A stretch of 33,693 nt of DNA, taken from Ilumatobacteraceae bacterium. GTDB lineage: Bacteria; Actinomycetota; Acidimicrobiia; Acidimicrobiales; Ilumatobacteraceae. Shown piece after piece: positions 7,974-15,302 of this stretch (positions within the stretch are counted from its first letter, which is position 1; every line of letters begins with the position of its first letter). Both the position numbers and the translations under genes were made by a program. The DNA is taken from NCBI GenBank assembly GCA_025451395.1, contig JANWKM010000073.1, positions 1 through 33,693 on the forward strand, read 5' to 3'. The notes below the pieces were generated by a model. It had not been told where the DNA came from and did no database searches. It saw only the letters and a list, made by a program, of their open reading frames with translations.

Positions 7974-9260
7974 TCAGCCGTCAGGCCCCTGATCGGGACC
8001 CCATTGCTGGGCACCTCGGCGTACCAGGCGCAATCCCGAGCCTTCGACGGCGCTCGCCGGACCGATTGCGGTGCTGCCGAAGCGAGACCGAATTGCGTCG
8101 ATTGTCTCCTCGGCGATGTCCCATTCTCCGCCGTTGCCGTTCTCACTGCCGTTCTCACTACTGTCGTCGTCGATGGTGAGCTGTTCCTCTGCTGGATCGC
8201 CGAGCTGACTCGCGCTGACCCCGAGAAGCCGCACACCAGCCGTTGGATCAATCGCCAGCAGCAGTGGCAGGACGGCGGCAACGATCGTGTGGGCCGTGCC
8301 AGTGGGTGCTTCCAATGTGGTCGCACGAGTAATGGTCTGAAAGTCCGCAAAACGAACCTTCAGCGTCAAGGTGCGCGCCGCCTTTCCCTGTGCGCGTAGG
8401 CGAGCGGCGACACCATCGGCCAAACGAACCAGTTCTCGGCGCAGCTCGTCGTGCGTATGCCGATCGGTCGCGAACGTTTCCTCGTGCCCGATCGATTTCA
8501 TCTCCCGCCCGACCTCGACGGGTCGATCGTCGATGCCCCACGCCAGCTGGTGCAAGTGCTCACCGTGGCTCTTGCCGACCGCGGCCACGAGCGAGTCGAG
8601 TTCCAATTCGGCCAGCTCGCGCACCGTGTGCACGCCGAGGCCACTCAGCCGTTTCAGCGTTGCCGGACCGACGCCCCACAGTGCCTGCACCGGCAAAGGA
8701 TGAAGGAATGCCAACTCCTCTCCCGGCTTCACGACGCACACACCAATCCCCTGCTTTACGCCCGCGGCAGTCGCTCGTGGCTTGGCCGCAACCGATGCCA
8801 ACTTGGCGAGGAACTTGTTTACGGCCACACCGACTGAGCAGTGCAATTGCAGTTGCTGCCACACCTGCTCGCGAATGTAATGAGCGATCTCCGGTCCGGC
8901 GCCCAGCAATCGCATTGCACCGGTGACGTCGAGGAACGCCTCGTCGAGCGACAGCGGTTCGACGAACGGGGTGACTGTTTGGAAGATGTCGTGGACCTCC
9001 GAACTCACCTGCGAGTAGAGCTCGTGATCACCGGCGAGGAAGACCAACTGTGGGCACAGTCGTCGAGCACGCGTCGAGGGCATCGCCGAATGAATCCCGA
9101 ACCGGCGCGCTTCATACGAGGCGGCGGCGACAACACCGCGGGCGCCGGTGCCGCCGACCACAACGGGTTGACCCACCAACTCGGGGCGACGACGTAACTC
9201 GACGCTGACGTAGAACGCGTCCATGTCGACGTGCAGGATCGACCGCATAGTGTCTTTCAT
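7974..9260 (-). CDS. dinB: DNA polymerase IV (Y-family)
   Basis: A 428-residue Y-family translesion polymerase. It opens with ILHVDMDAFYVSVE (catalytic Asp12), carries the palm signature SLDEAFLDVTGA with the Asp-Glu metal ligands, then two helix-hairpin-helix elements (ALWGVGPATLKRLSGLGVHTV) and the little-finger domain ending near LLGVSASQL. A low-complexity acidic/Asn/Gly stretch (about 365-385) separates this from a short C-terminal segment; no clear beta-clamp QLxLF motif is seen. The ATG at 9260 was chosen because AGAGG lies just upstream; a second ATG at 9248 is possible. The gene follows the Nudix gene by 10 bp, suggesting one transcript. No LexA-type box was found ahead of the Nudix gene. 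Confidence 0.95.
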   Translation of the reverse strand: MKDTMRSILHVDMDAFYVSVELRRRPELVGQPVVVGGTGARGVVAAASYEARRFGIHSAMPSTRARRLCPQLVFLAGDHELYSQVSSEVHDIFQTVTPFVEPLSLDEAFLDVTGAMRLLGAGPEIAHYIREQVWQQLQLHCSVGVAVNKFLAKLASVAAKPRATAAGVKQGIGVCVVKPGEELAFLHPLPVQALWGVGPATLKRLSGLGVHTVRELAELELDSLVAAVGKSHGEHLHQLAWGIDDRPVEVGREMKSIGHEETFATDRHTHDELRRELVRLADGVAARLRAQGKAARTLTLKVRFADFQTITRATTLEAPTGTAHTIVAAVLPLLLAIDPTAGVRLLGVSASQLGDPAEEQLTIDDDSSENGSENGNGGEWDIAEETIDAIRSRFGSTAIGPASAVEGSGLRLVRRGAQQWGPDQGPDG

Positions 9261-9270
9261 ACGCGCCTCT

Positions 9271-9750
9271 TCATGTGCGCTCCGCACGGGCGGTGGCCCG
9301 ATCGGTGCCACGTAATGCGAACTGATAGTGCGTCTCGAGATCGCCGCCCAACCATGCGCTCACCGGCAGACGCACCCACAGCGGGCTGGCAGTAAGTAGG
9401 TCCAACGCGTCGACCGCGCTGGTATGACGCACCTCCTCGACGATGCCGTCGGGATCAGCGACGCAGATCTCGCCGCTCACCTGATCGCTCTCCCACGCTT
9501 CCACGATCATCTGCCATCCCATATCGGGAGCATCGACGGTGACGGTGTAGCAACGATCCGACCATGTACTCACGACCAAACCGGTCTCTTCGAAGACCTC
9601 GCGCGTCAGTCCGTCGAGCAGCGATTCGCCGTGATCGATGACGCCGCCGGGCGGAGTCCATTCCACCGAATTATCTCGGCGGCGGTTACAGACGAGTATC
9701 AGTCCGTCGCCATGACGGATGAGACCACCACCGACCAGCCAACGACGCAC
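9271..9750 (-). CDS. Nudix hydrolase
   Basis: A 159-residue Nudix protein with an intact Nudix box, GVIDHGE-x7-REVFEETGL at about residues 36-58, so the metal-binding Glu residues are in place. The N-terminus (WLVGGGLI..GDGLILVCNRRR..EWTPPGG) is MutT/ADP-ribose-pyrophosphatase-like, but the substrate cannot be told from sequence. It starts at GTG 9750 with TACACT 7 nt upstream, a likely leaderless promoter. The polymerase IV gene follows 10 bp downstream on the same strand, so nucleotide-pool cleaning coupled to translesion synthesis is a reasonable but unproven reading. Confidence 0.92.
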   Translation of the reverse strand: MRRWLVGGGLIRHGDGLILVCNRRRDNSVEWTPPGGVIDHGESLLDGLTREVFEETGLVVSTWSDRCYTVTVDAPDMGWQMIVEAWESDQVSGEICVADPDGIVEEVRHTSAVDALDLLTASPLWVRLPVSAWLGGDLETHYQFALRGTDRATARAERT

Positions 9751-9757
9751 GATTCGA

Positions 9758-9763
9758 AGTGTA
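9758..9763 (-). promoter_or_regulatory. -10 box of the Nudix-dinB transcript
   Basis: TACACT on the minus strand lies 7 nt before GTG 9750, matching the TANNNT -10 and leaderless spacing seen at several other genes in the window. No clear -35 was found at the usual spacing. Confidence 0.45.
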
Positions 9764-9777
9764 GGACTGGAGGTGCG

Positions 9778-10149
9778 TCAGCCCTCGGTGACGGTGAACG
9801 GCGCGCGTATGCCATCGCCGACCATCCCTGGCTTGCAGGCTGTGAAGTAATCACCCGGCGCAACGTCGACGACCAGGTTGCGGGTGATTCCGGGACCGAT
9901 GTCTTCGACTTCACCAACAACGCGAAGTCCATCGTCGCCGTAGAGATAGAACTCCGTGACCTCCGACCCATCGTTGGTGACTTCGAACCGGACCGTGCCG
10001 CTCGGCGCCTCGGCGGCGCTGACTTCGCACGCGTCGGCCGTGCTGCGTACCTTGATGGAACCCTCGTTACTGTCCTTGTCGTTCTCGGTACACGCCACGC
10101 AACCGATCAGAACGACGGCGAAGGTGAGGATAGAAATCGGTTGACGCAT
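9778..10149 (-). CDS. EfeO-type cupredoxin lipoprotein
   Basis: A 123-residue lipoprotein. The N-terminus is a short basic/hydrophobic signal with lipobox LIGC (Cys17). The rest is a single cupredoxin domain like the N-terminal domain of EfeO: STADACEVSAAEAPSGTVRFEVTNDGSEVTEFYLYG, then DIGPGITRNLVVDVAPGDYFTACKPGMVGDGIR. Family knowledge links such domains to periplasmic ferrous-iron oxidation or delivery to the EfeU permease, with Cys/Met/Glu-type metal ligands; CKPGM is the likely ligand patch. The M75 peptidase-like domain of full EfeO is absent. It follows efeU by 9 bp, and the GAGAGGC just upstream of the ATG is a good ribosome binding site. Likely regulated by iron with efeU. Confidence 0.88.
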   Translation of the reverse strand: MRQPISILTFAVVLIGCVACTENDKDSNEGSIKVRSTADACEVSAAEAPSGTVRFEVTNDGSEVTEFYLYGDDGLRVVGEVEDIGPGITRNLVVDVAPGDYFTACKPGMVGDGIRAPFTVTEG

Positions 10150-10158
10150 TGTTGCCTC

Positions 10159-11025
10159 TCAGGTCGCGGCCGAAGCCGGGATGTTTGCGGTTTTGGTAGG
10201 TGGAACCTTGCTTGGACCGGTTGGGCTCGACCGCAAAGCGAGGATGAACAGGGTGAGCACAGGAACGATGTAGGCGAACCACGCAACGAGTTCCAGCCAG
10301 GTCGTCTTCGGCGAAAAGTTGATGGTGCCCTTCAGCAATGTGCCGTACCACGAGCTCGGTGGGACCGCCGACGAGACATCGAACGCGAGTGAGTGCAACC
10401 CCGGCAGGATCGCCGCCTCTTGCAGATCGTGGATGCCGTAGGCCAAAACTCCGGCTGCAACGAAGACAAGCACCGCACCGGTCCACCGGAAGAACTTGCC
10501 GAGATCGAGTCGCACGGCGCCGCGATGGATGAGAAGTCCGAGCACTACTGCGGTCAGGAGTCCGAGCGCGCCGCCGACGAGCGGTTGCGTCGATGAACCG
10601 GTGGCCTGCGCGGCTGCCCACAAGAACAGTGCGGTCTCGAGACCCTCGCGGCCGACCGCGAGTGTCGCGACGAGCACCAGGCTCAAACCACCGCGACTGA
10701 TGGCCGTCGCCATGCGGCCCTCAAGCACACCCTGCAACAGACGCGACGTGCGCGCCATCCAGAAGATCATCCAGGTGACGAACGCGACGGCAACGATCGA
10801 CAAAGTGCCGCCGACAGTTTCCTGCGCCTTGAAACTGAGCCCCCGTGGACCAAATGTGAGTGCCGCCCCAGCGCCGAGCGAAACGAGCACTGCGAAGGCG
10901 ACTCCCGCCCAGACCCGTGGCAACAGGTCACGATGACCCGACTTGATCAGGTAGGCGACCAGGATCCCGACCACGAGCGAGGCTTCCAAACCCTCGCGCA
11001 GGCCGATGAGAAAGTTGGCCCACAT
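10159..11025 (-). CDS. efeU: Iron permease EfeU (FTR1 family)
   Basis: A 288-residue polytopic membrane protein of the FTR1/EfeU family. Two REGLE iron-binding motifs are present, at residues 10-14 (LREGLEASL) and 126-130 (GREGLETALF), each inside a membrane helix, as required for iron translocation. About seven hydrophobic helices can be counted. The family imports iron across the cytoplasmic membrane together with EfeO and the haem peroxidase EfeB. The ATG at 11025 was chosen because the protein then begins at the conserved MWANFLIGLREGLE; the frame stays open further upstream into the promoter. The iron-box-like palindrome at 11024-11042 overlaps this start. The cupredoxin lipoprotein gene follows; no EfeB is in the window. 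Confidence 0.94.
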   Translation of the reverse strand: MWANFLIGLREGLEASLVVGILVAYLIKSGHRDLLPRVWAGVAFAVLVSLGAGAALTFGPRGLSFKAQETVGGTLSIVAVAFVTWMIFWMARTSRLLQGVLEGRMATAISRGGLSLVLVATLAVGREGLETALFLWAAAQATGSSTQPLVGGALGLLTAVVLGLLIHRGAVRLDLGKFFRWTGAVLVFVAAGVLAYGIHDLQEAAILPGLHSLAFDVSSAVPPSSWYGTLLKGTINFSPKTTWLELVAWFAYIVPVLTLFILALRSSPTGPSKVPPTKTANIPASAAT

Positions 11026-11042
11026 AAGTGAGGCAAGCCTAA
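11024..11042 (-). promoter_or_regulatory. DtxR/IdeR-type iron box over the efeU promoter
   Basis: On the minus strand the site reads TTAGGCTTGCCTCACTTAT. It agrees with the actinobacterial iron-box consensus (TTAGGTTAGSCTAACCTAA) at 14 of 19 positions by my count, and its core is an inverted repeat TTAGGC-TT-GCCTCA with one mismatch. It contains a possible -10 (TAGGCT) 10 nt before the efeU ATG, so binding of an iron-loaded repressor would block transcription. No Shine-Dalgarno is visible. The consensus is established knowledge; its use here is inference. Confidence 0.6.
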
Positions 11043-11074
11043 CATTTGTGCATAGGGTCGCCCACTCAGCCAGT

Positions 11075-11178
11075 GGTCCGAGGGTTTGCTGCCGCATCCA
11101 CCCCATCCGAGGGCTACGTACCTGGATACCGGCACGTGACCCTCGGACCCCCCGAAACCTGCACGTAACCCTCGGACC
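11075..11178. repeat. Nested inverted repeats (TCCGAGGG element), 104 bp
   Basis: The intergenic stretch 11026-11202 contains four copies of TCCGAGGG: two direct (11077 and 11106) and two inverted (ending at 11147 and 11176). The outer pair gives perfect 12-nt arms, GGTCCGAGGGTT at 11075-11086 and its complement at 11167-11178. The inner pair gives 14-nt arms at 11106-11119 and 11134-11147 with two mismatches and a 14-nt loop. The two inverted copies also form an 18-nt direct repeat pair (11132-11149 and 11161-11178, one difference). It sits downstream of the glycosyltransferase gene and upstream of efeU. A terminator, an RNA structure or a small dispersed element are all possible; no T-tract follows. 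Confidence 0.7.
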
Positions 11179-11202
11179 AAAAACTAACGACCGGCCGTGT
11201 AG

Positions 11203-11940
11203 TTAACGACCTTCCGCGCGACGTCTGCGGCGCCCGCGAAAATCGCTGACCCATAGCCGCGCGACAAGAACGCTTGCTTCGCGGATGATCGATCCCGACA
11301 TTTTCGACGAGCCTTCGACACGGTCGCGGAACGTGATCGGAAACTCGACGATCTTGCCCCCGAGGCTCACCAGGCGGTACGTCATCTCCACTTGGAAGCC
11401 GTAGCCCTCCGCTCGCACCGTTTCGAATTTCATTCGTTCGAGTGCGTCGGCGCTGTACGCGCGGTAGCCCGCCGTGGCGTCGTTGACTGCCAAGCCGAGT
11501 ACACCCGCCGCGTATCGATTGCCCCAGCGCGACAAACGGCGCCGACCGGACGGCCAGTCGACCGTTCGACCTCCCGGCACGTATCGACTCCCGATCGCGA
11601 GATCGGCGCCGTGTTCGACGGTCGCAATTAACGCCGGCAGCAGAGCCGCATCGTGAGACAGGTCGGCATCCATCTGAACGCAGATCTCGGCGCCAGCATC
11701 GATAGCCGCGCGCAATCCGGCGCGATACGCGGAACCGAGACCGAGCTTTTCGGCGCGGCGCACTACGGAGATCGCGCCCATCTCGACAGCTAATCGCTCG
11801 GCCGTGTCGGCCGTTCCATCGGGACTGCCATCGTCGACGACGACGATGCTGGCAGTCGGTACCACAGCCCGCACTCCGCGGCAGAGGATCTCGATGTTTT
11901 CGTTCTCGTTGTATGTCGGAACGACCACCGTGACGCGCAT
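11203..11940 (-). CDS. Family 2 glycosyltransferase, polyprenol-phosphate mannose synthase type
   Basis: A 245-residue GT2 enzyme with the architecture of dolichol/polyprenol-phosphate mannosyltransferases. It has TVVVPTYNENENI at the N-terminus, VVDDGSPDGTAD, the DxD-type metal site in CVQMDADLSHD, GSRYVPGG, and the conserved C-terminal part of the domain (GYGFQVEMTYRLVSLGGKIVEFPITFRDRVEGSSKMS). It would transfer mannose from GDP-mannose to a polyprenyl phosphate at the inner membrane face, feeding lipoglycan or protein mannosylation. There are no membrane helices and no fused acyltransferase. The ATG at 11940 was chosen because TAGGCT lies 8 nt upstream (leaderless) and the protein then starts MRVTVVVPTYNE. 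Downstream lies the nested palindrome. Confidence 0.9.
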   Translation of the reverse strand: MRVTVVVPTYNENENIEILCRGVRAVVPTASIVVVDDGSPDGTADTAERLAVEMGAISVVRRAEKLGLGSAYRAGLRAAIDAGAEICVQMDADLSHDAALLPALIATVEHGADLAIGSRYVPGGRTVDWPSGRRRLSRWGNRYAAGVLGLAVNDATAGYRAYSADALERMKFETVRAEGYGFQVEMTYRLVSLGGKIVEFPITFRDRVEGSSKMSGSIIREASVLVARLWVSDFRGRRRRRAEGR

Positions 11941-11973
11941 GAGCGACGAGCCTACGGCCATAGATTGACAGCC
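11941..11973. promoter_or_regulatory. Divergent leaderless promoters between glycosyltransferase and membrane-protein genes
   Basis: On the minus strand, TAGGCT (11949-11954) is 8 nt before the glycosyltransferase ATG. On the plus strand, TAGATT (11961-11966) is 7 nt before GTG 11974. Only 33 bp separate the two start codons, so the promoters overlap face to face and may compete. Confidence 0.5.
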
Positions 11974-12279
11974 GTGAGCGTAAGTGGGAACGACGGAAGT
12001 TTGAACGGCAAGGAGCGGCCCCTTTCCGCGTTGCCGTCACCGCGCGTTCGCGCGGGTGCGTTCATCGCTGTGCTCGCCGGCGGCTTCGCTGGCGGCCTGA
12101 TCGGCTACACGTTGGTGAAACTGCAATGCGATGGCTCGTGTGCCGCCGCCCGCGGTATCGGACTCCTGGTCGGTGCCGTCGTTGCTGCCGGCGGCATGAG
12201 CATCGTGGCGGTACTCGTGCTGCGTGCTGTTGGAGAGTGGCGGCAGATCGAACAGCGCGAACGAGCGCGACGCTCTTGA
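11974..12279 (+). CDS. Small two-helix membrane protein
   Basis: A 101-residue protein with a hydrophilic N-tail, two hydrophobic helices (about 26-46 and 60-84, the latter rich in Gly, Ala and Val) and a basic/acidic C-terminal tail (GEWRQIEQRERARRS). It belongs to no family I recognise. GTG 11974 is preferred over TTG 11965 because TAGATT is 7 nt before the GTG. Its stop TGA overlaps the TTG start of the inositol-phosphatase-family gene by four bases (TTGA), so the two are coupled. It could be a membrane partner or simply a co-transcribed passenger; no function is assigned. Confidence 0.75.
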   Translation: MSVSGNDGSLNGKERPLSALPSPRVRAGAFIAVLAGGFAGGLIGYTLVKLQCDGSCAAARGIGLLVGAVVAAGGMSIVAVLVLRAVGEWRQIEQRERARRS

Positions 12280-13088
12280 CAGCGCTCAGCAAAAGGGAAC
12301 GCGTCGAGTTGCTGACGCTGGCGAGTGACCTCGCGCTGGCCGCGGGAGCAATGGTTCGCGACGGGCGCGCCGAGCGCGGCATCGCCACTGCGACCACCAA
12401 GTCGTCTGCGACTGACATGGTCACCGAGTTCGACAAGGCAAGCGAAACGCTGATCGTGCGCGGCATCCTCGAGGCGCGTCCGGGCGATGCCATCATCGGC
12501 GAGGAGGGCACCGATACCGCTGGAACCAGTGGCATCGATTGGCTAATCGACCCGATCGACGGCACGACCAATTTCCTGTACGACCTTCCCGGGTGGGCGG
12601 TGTCGATTGCCGCCAGATCGATGCACGGCACCGAGATCGCCGTCGTGTTTGTGCCTACGACAAACGAGTTGTTCACCGCAATCGTTGGTGAAGGTGCGTC
12701 GCTAAACGGTAGGCGCATTCAGTGCAGCGACGCCGACGATGTCTCACTCGCGCTGGTTGCCACCGGTTTCAGCTATCAGATCGAACGCCGCCGCCAACAG
12801 GCCGCGCGCGTAGCCGCGTTGCTGCCGCGGGTACGCGACATCCGTCGCTTCGGTGCCGCCGCCGTTGACCTGTGCTACGTCGCTGGCGGTCGAGTCGACG
12901 CCTACTTCGAGCAATGGCTCGGTCCATGGGATCTTGCGGCTGGCGAGCTGATCGCTCGTGAGGCCGGGTGTCGTACCGGAAGCCTCGACGGCGGACCCGT
13001 GCGACCCGACTCAGTGTTGGTGGCGAACCCAATGCTGTTTTCCAAACTGCAAGCCCTCATCGACGAGATCGACCGCGAGATCGCCTAA
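12276..13088 (+). CDS. Inositol monophosphatase family protein
   Basis: A 270-residue member of the IMPase/FBPase/CysQ superfamily. It has TDMVTEFDKASE, the GEEG metal-ligand motif, the central signature DPIDGTTNF, and the C-terminal GPWDLAAGELIAREAG with its metal-binding Asp. All catalytic elements are present. Substrates in this family include myo-inositol-1-phosphate, histidinol phosphate, fructose-1,6-bisphosphate and PAP; the exact one cannot be fixed, though nearby mannosyltransferase-type genes would suit inositol for phosphatidylinositol mannosides (inference). The start is TTG 12276, overlapping the stop of the preceding gene; the long upstream open frame has no family similarity. 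The response regulator starts 43 bp downstream. Confidence 0.9.
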   Translation: MTALSKRERVELLTLASDLALAAGAMVRDGRAERGIATATTKSSATDMVTEFDKASETLIVRGILEARPGDAIIGEEGTDTAGTSGIDWLIDPIDGTTNFLYDLPGWAVSIAARSMHGTEIAVVFVPTTNELFTAIVGEGASLNGRRIQCSDADDVSLALVATGFSYQIERRRQQAARVAALLPRVRDIRRFGAAAVDLCYVAGGRVDAYFEQWLGPWDLAAGELIAREAGCRTGSLDGGPVRPDSVLVANPMLFSKLQALIDEIDREIA

Positions 13089-13131
13089 CCGAGACCCCGC
13101 GAAAGGCAACCGGGCCTGGCATCATGGGGGC

Positions 13132-13812
13132 GTGGGTACTCGCATCTTGTCGGTTGAAGACGACGAACGCATTCGAACTGCGGTCAAGCTGGCGTTGGAG
13201 GACGAGGGCTGGACCGTCGATGAGGCAGGGAGCGGCGAAGAAGCGATCGAGCTTTTCCACCGCGCCGCGCCCGACGTCGTGTTGATCGACATCATGCTGC
13301 CGGGCATCGATGGCTTCGAGTTGTGCCGCACCCTGCGGCGCCATAGCGACGTACCGATCGTGATGGTCACGGCGCGCAACGACACGCACGATGTCGTTGC
13401 CGGCCTGGAGGCCGGTGCCGACGACTACCTCACCAAGCCGTTCGCGCCGAAGGAGCTTTCGGCACGCATCCGCGCGTTGCTGCGCCGCATTCGGCCCACC
13501 GCTCCCGGCCACGCGAAGCTGACTTTCGGCGATCTCGAGATCATTCCGGAGGAAGGCAAGGTCGTCCGCGGTGGCACCGAACTGCATCTCACCAAGACCG
13601 AGTTCCGGTTGTTATGCGAACTCGCGCAAAATCCGGGCAGCGTGTTCAGTCGCGAGAGTCTGCTCGACAAGGTTTGGGGATACGACTACTTCGGCGATGG
13701 TCGGCTGGTCGACGTGCACGTTCGTCGGCTGCGCACAAAAGTGGAGGCCGATCCGGCCAACCCGCGCCACGTCGTCACCGTGCGGGGTCTCGGCTACCGA
13801 CTGCAATCGTGA
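13132..13812 (+). CDS. OmpR-family response regulator (MtrA-like)
   Basis: A 226-residue response regulator with a receiver domain and a winged-helix output domain. The acidic pair is Asp10-Asp11, the phospho-acceptor is Asp53 in LIDIMLPGIDG, and Lys102 lies in LTKPFAP. The C-terminal half carries the OmpR/PhoB DNA-binding fold (LTKTEFRLLCELAQNPGSVFSRESLLDKVWGYDYFGDGRLVDVHVRRLRTKVE). The order regulator, kinase, GerMN lipoprotein is that of the actinobacterial mtrA-mtrB-lpqB locus, which controls cell-wall and division genes, so this is probably MtrA-like. GTG 13132 is the start that gives MGTRILSVEDDE; the nearby ATG at 13124 is out of frame. The stop overlaps the kinase GTG start by four bases. 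Confidence 0.94.
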   Translation: MGTRILSVEDDERIRTAVKLALEDEGWTVDEAGSGEEAIELFHRAAPDVVLIDIMLPGIDGFELCRTLRRHSDVPIVMVTARNDTHDVVAGLEAGADDYLTKPFAPKELSARIRALLRRIRPTAPGHAKLTFGDLEIIPEEGKVVRGGTELHLTKTEFRLLCELAQNPGSVFSRESLLDKVWGYDYFGDGRLVDVHVRRLRTKVEADPANPRHVVTVRGLGYRLQS

Positions 13813-15302
13813 CCGACTCCGCCGCCGAGCAGACGCCTACCGGTAGTAAGGCTGGGCCTAGTCGATGGTTGCGATTGAGCGAGTGGTGGGAAGGGGTTCA
13901 ACCCCGACGGCTCAGCTTGCGGGTCCGCATCCTGTTGATGTTCGCGCTCGGCGCATTGTTCCTCTCGGGCTTTCTGGCAGCCGCTGCTTACAGCTTCGCC
14001 CGCAGCAGCGTCGTCAACCAACGCGACGACGCGGGCATCGAGCAGGCATATCGCAATGCGCAGGCCGCGCAGAACGATCTGCGGTTGAACGATCCCTCGA
14101 CGCAAGCCGCCATGGATCGCTTGCAATCACTCGGCGTCGCGACGTTTGCGATCAACTATCGCGGCAGCTGGTCGGCAAGCTCAGCCAAATACACCAACGA
14201 CGCGATACCGCTCAGCCTGCAACAGCGCGTGATCACCGAATCGACGCCGGCGCGAATGATCACACGCATCGACGGTCATCCTGTTCTTGTCGTGGGTATT
14301 CCGCTGACGGTGGCGGACGGCGGCTATTTCGAGTTCGTGCTCCTCGACGACGCGTCGAGCACGCTCAACAGTGTCCGACTGAGCCTGTTGTTCGCGGGGT
14401 TCATCACCACTCTTGCCGGCGCGTTGCTCGGCACGCTCGTGGCGAACCGTGCGGTGCGTCCGCTGGGCGATGCGGCGCAAGCGGCAAAGGCGATCGCTGG
14501 TGGACGCCTCGACACCCGCTTGGAACCCTCGGAAGATCCCGACCTGCGTGTGTTGGCGAATGCGTTCAACGACATGGTCGCCGCGCTGGAGGCGCGGGTC
14601 GAGCGCGACGCACGATTCGCGAGCGACGTGAGCCACGAGTTGCGCTCACCATTGATGACGTTGGCGGCCAGCGTCGAGGTCATGAATTCACGTCGCGACG
14701 ATTTGCCCGAGCGTGCGCAGTCGGCACTCGATCTGCTCGTTGCCGATGTGACTCGCTTCCAGGGTCTCGTCGAGGACTTGCTCGAGATTTCCCGGTTCGA
14801 TGCTGGCGCGATTCGACTCAACATCGAGGAGTTGCGAGTTGCCGAGTTCGTTCGGCACGCGGTCGACGTCAGCAGCATGCCGACCACGCGAGTGATCGTC
14901 AGCGAGCGCGCCGAACGCGTGGTGATCCAGGGCGACCGGCGTCGGTTGGCGCGCGTCATGGCCAACCTCATCGACAACGCGCGCGTCCACGGTGGCGGCG
15001 AGGCAACGGTCACCGTCGGCGAACCCGATGGTGAGGGCGAGCCGCTAGCTCACATTTGGATCGCGGTCGAGGATCGCGGTCTCGGCGTGCCGCTGGAAGA
15101 ACGGGCACTCGTCTTCGAACGTTTTGCTCGCGGCGCGGTTGCCGGTCGGCGCAGCTCGAGCGACGGGGCTGGTCTCGGTCTGTCGCTCGTCGATGAGCAC
15201 GCTCGCATCCACGGCGGACGCGTATGGGTCGAGGAACGAGTGGACGGCGAATCGGGTGCGCGTTTCGTGCTCGAACTTGCAGCCGACGAGGTCAACGAAT
15301 GA
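13809..15302 (+). CDS. Sensor histidine kinase (MtrB-like)
   Basis: A 497-residue membrane sensor kinase. Transmembrane helix 1 is at about 41-64, an extracytoplasmic sensing region of about 125 residues follows, and helix 2 is at about 191-212, followed by a HAMP linker. The HisKA box FASDVSHELRSPL has the phosphorylated His276. The HATPase region has NLIDNARVHGGG (N-box), DRGLGVP (G1) and GAGLGLSLVDEH (G2). GTG 13809 overlaps the regulator's stop (GTGA), and the lipoprotein gene's ATG overlaps this stop (ATGA), so the three are translated together. The layout matches MtrB, which is modulated by the lipoprotein LpqB in other Actinobacteria (established knowledge; applied here by context). 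Confidence 0.94.
   Translation: MTDSAAEQTPTGSKAGPSRWLRLSEWWEGVQPRRLSLRVRILLMFALGALFLSGFLAAAAYSFARSSVVNQRDDAGIEQAYRNAQAAQNDLRLNDPSTQAAMDRLQSLGVATFAINYRGSWSASSAKYTNDAIPLSLQQRVITESTPARMITRIDGHPVLVVGIPLTVADGGYFEFVLLDDASSTLNSVRLSLLFAGFITTLAGALLGTLVANRAVRPLGDAAQAAKAIAGGRLDTRLEPSEDPDLRVLANAFNDMVAALEARVERDARFASDVSHELRSPLMTLAASVEVMNSRRDDLPERAQSALDLLVADVTRFQGLVEDLLEISRFDAGAIRLNIEELRVAEFVRHAVDVSSMPTTRVIVSERAERVVIQGDRRRLARVMANLIDNARVHGGGEATVTVGEPDGEGEPLAHIWIAVEDRGLGVPLEERALVFERFARGAVAGRRSSSDGAGLGLSLVDEHARIHGGRVWVEERVDGESGARFVLELAADEVNE

Noticed and set aside
11026-11202. Short proteins across the nested palindrome (on either strand)
   Set aside because: The reading frames simply translate the repeats; no start signals or conserved motif.
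12126-12275. Upstream extension of the inositol-phosphatase-family protein
   Set aside because: Cys/Arg-rich text inside the membrane protein gene; TTG 12276 overlaps that gene's stop and gives the full family domain.
13614-13808. Upstream extension of the sensor kinase
   Set aside because: Overlaps the response regulator in another frame; GTG 13809 makes the standard coupled junction.
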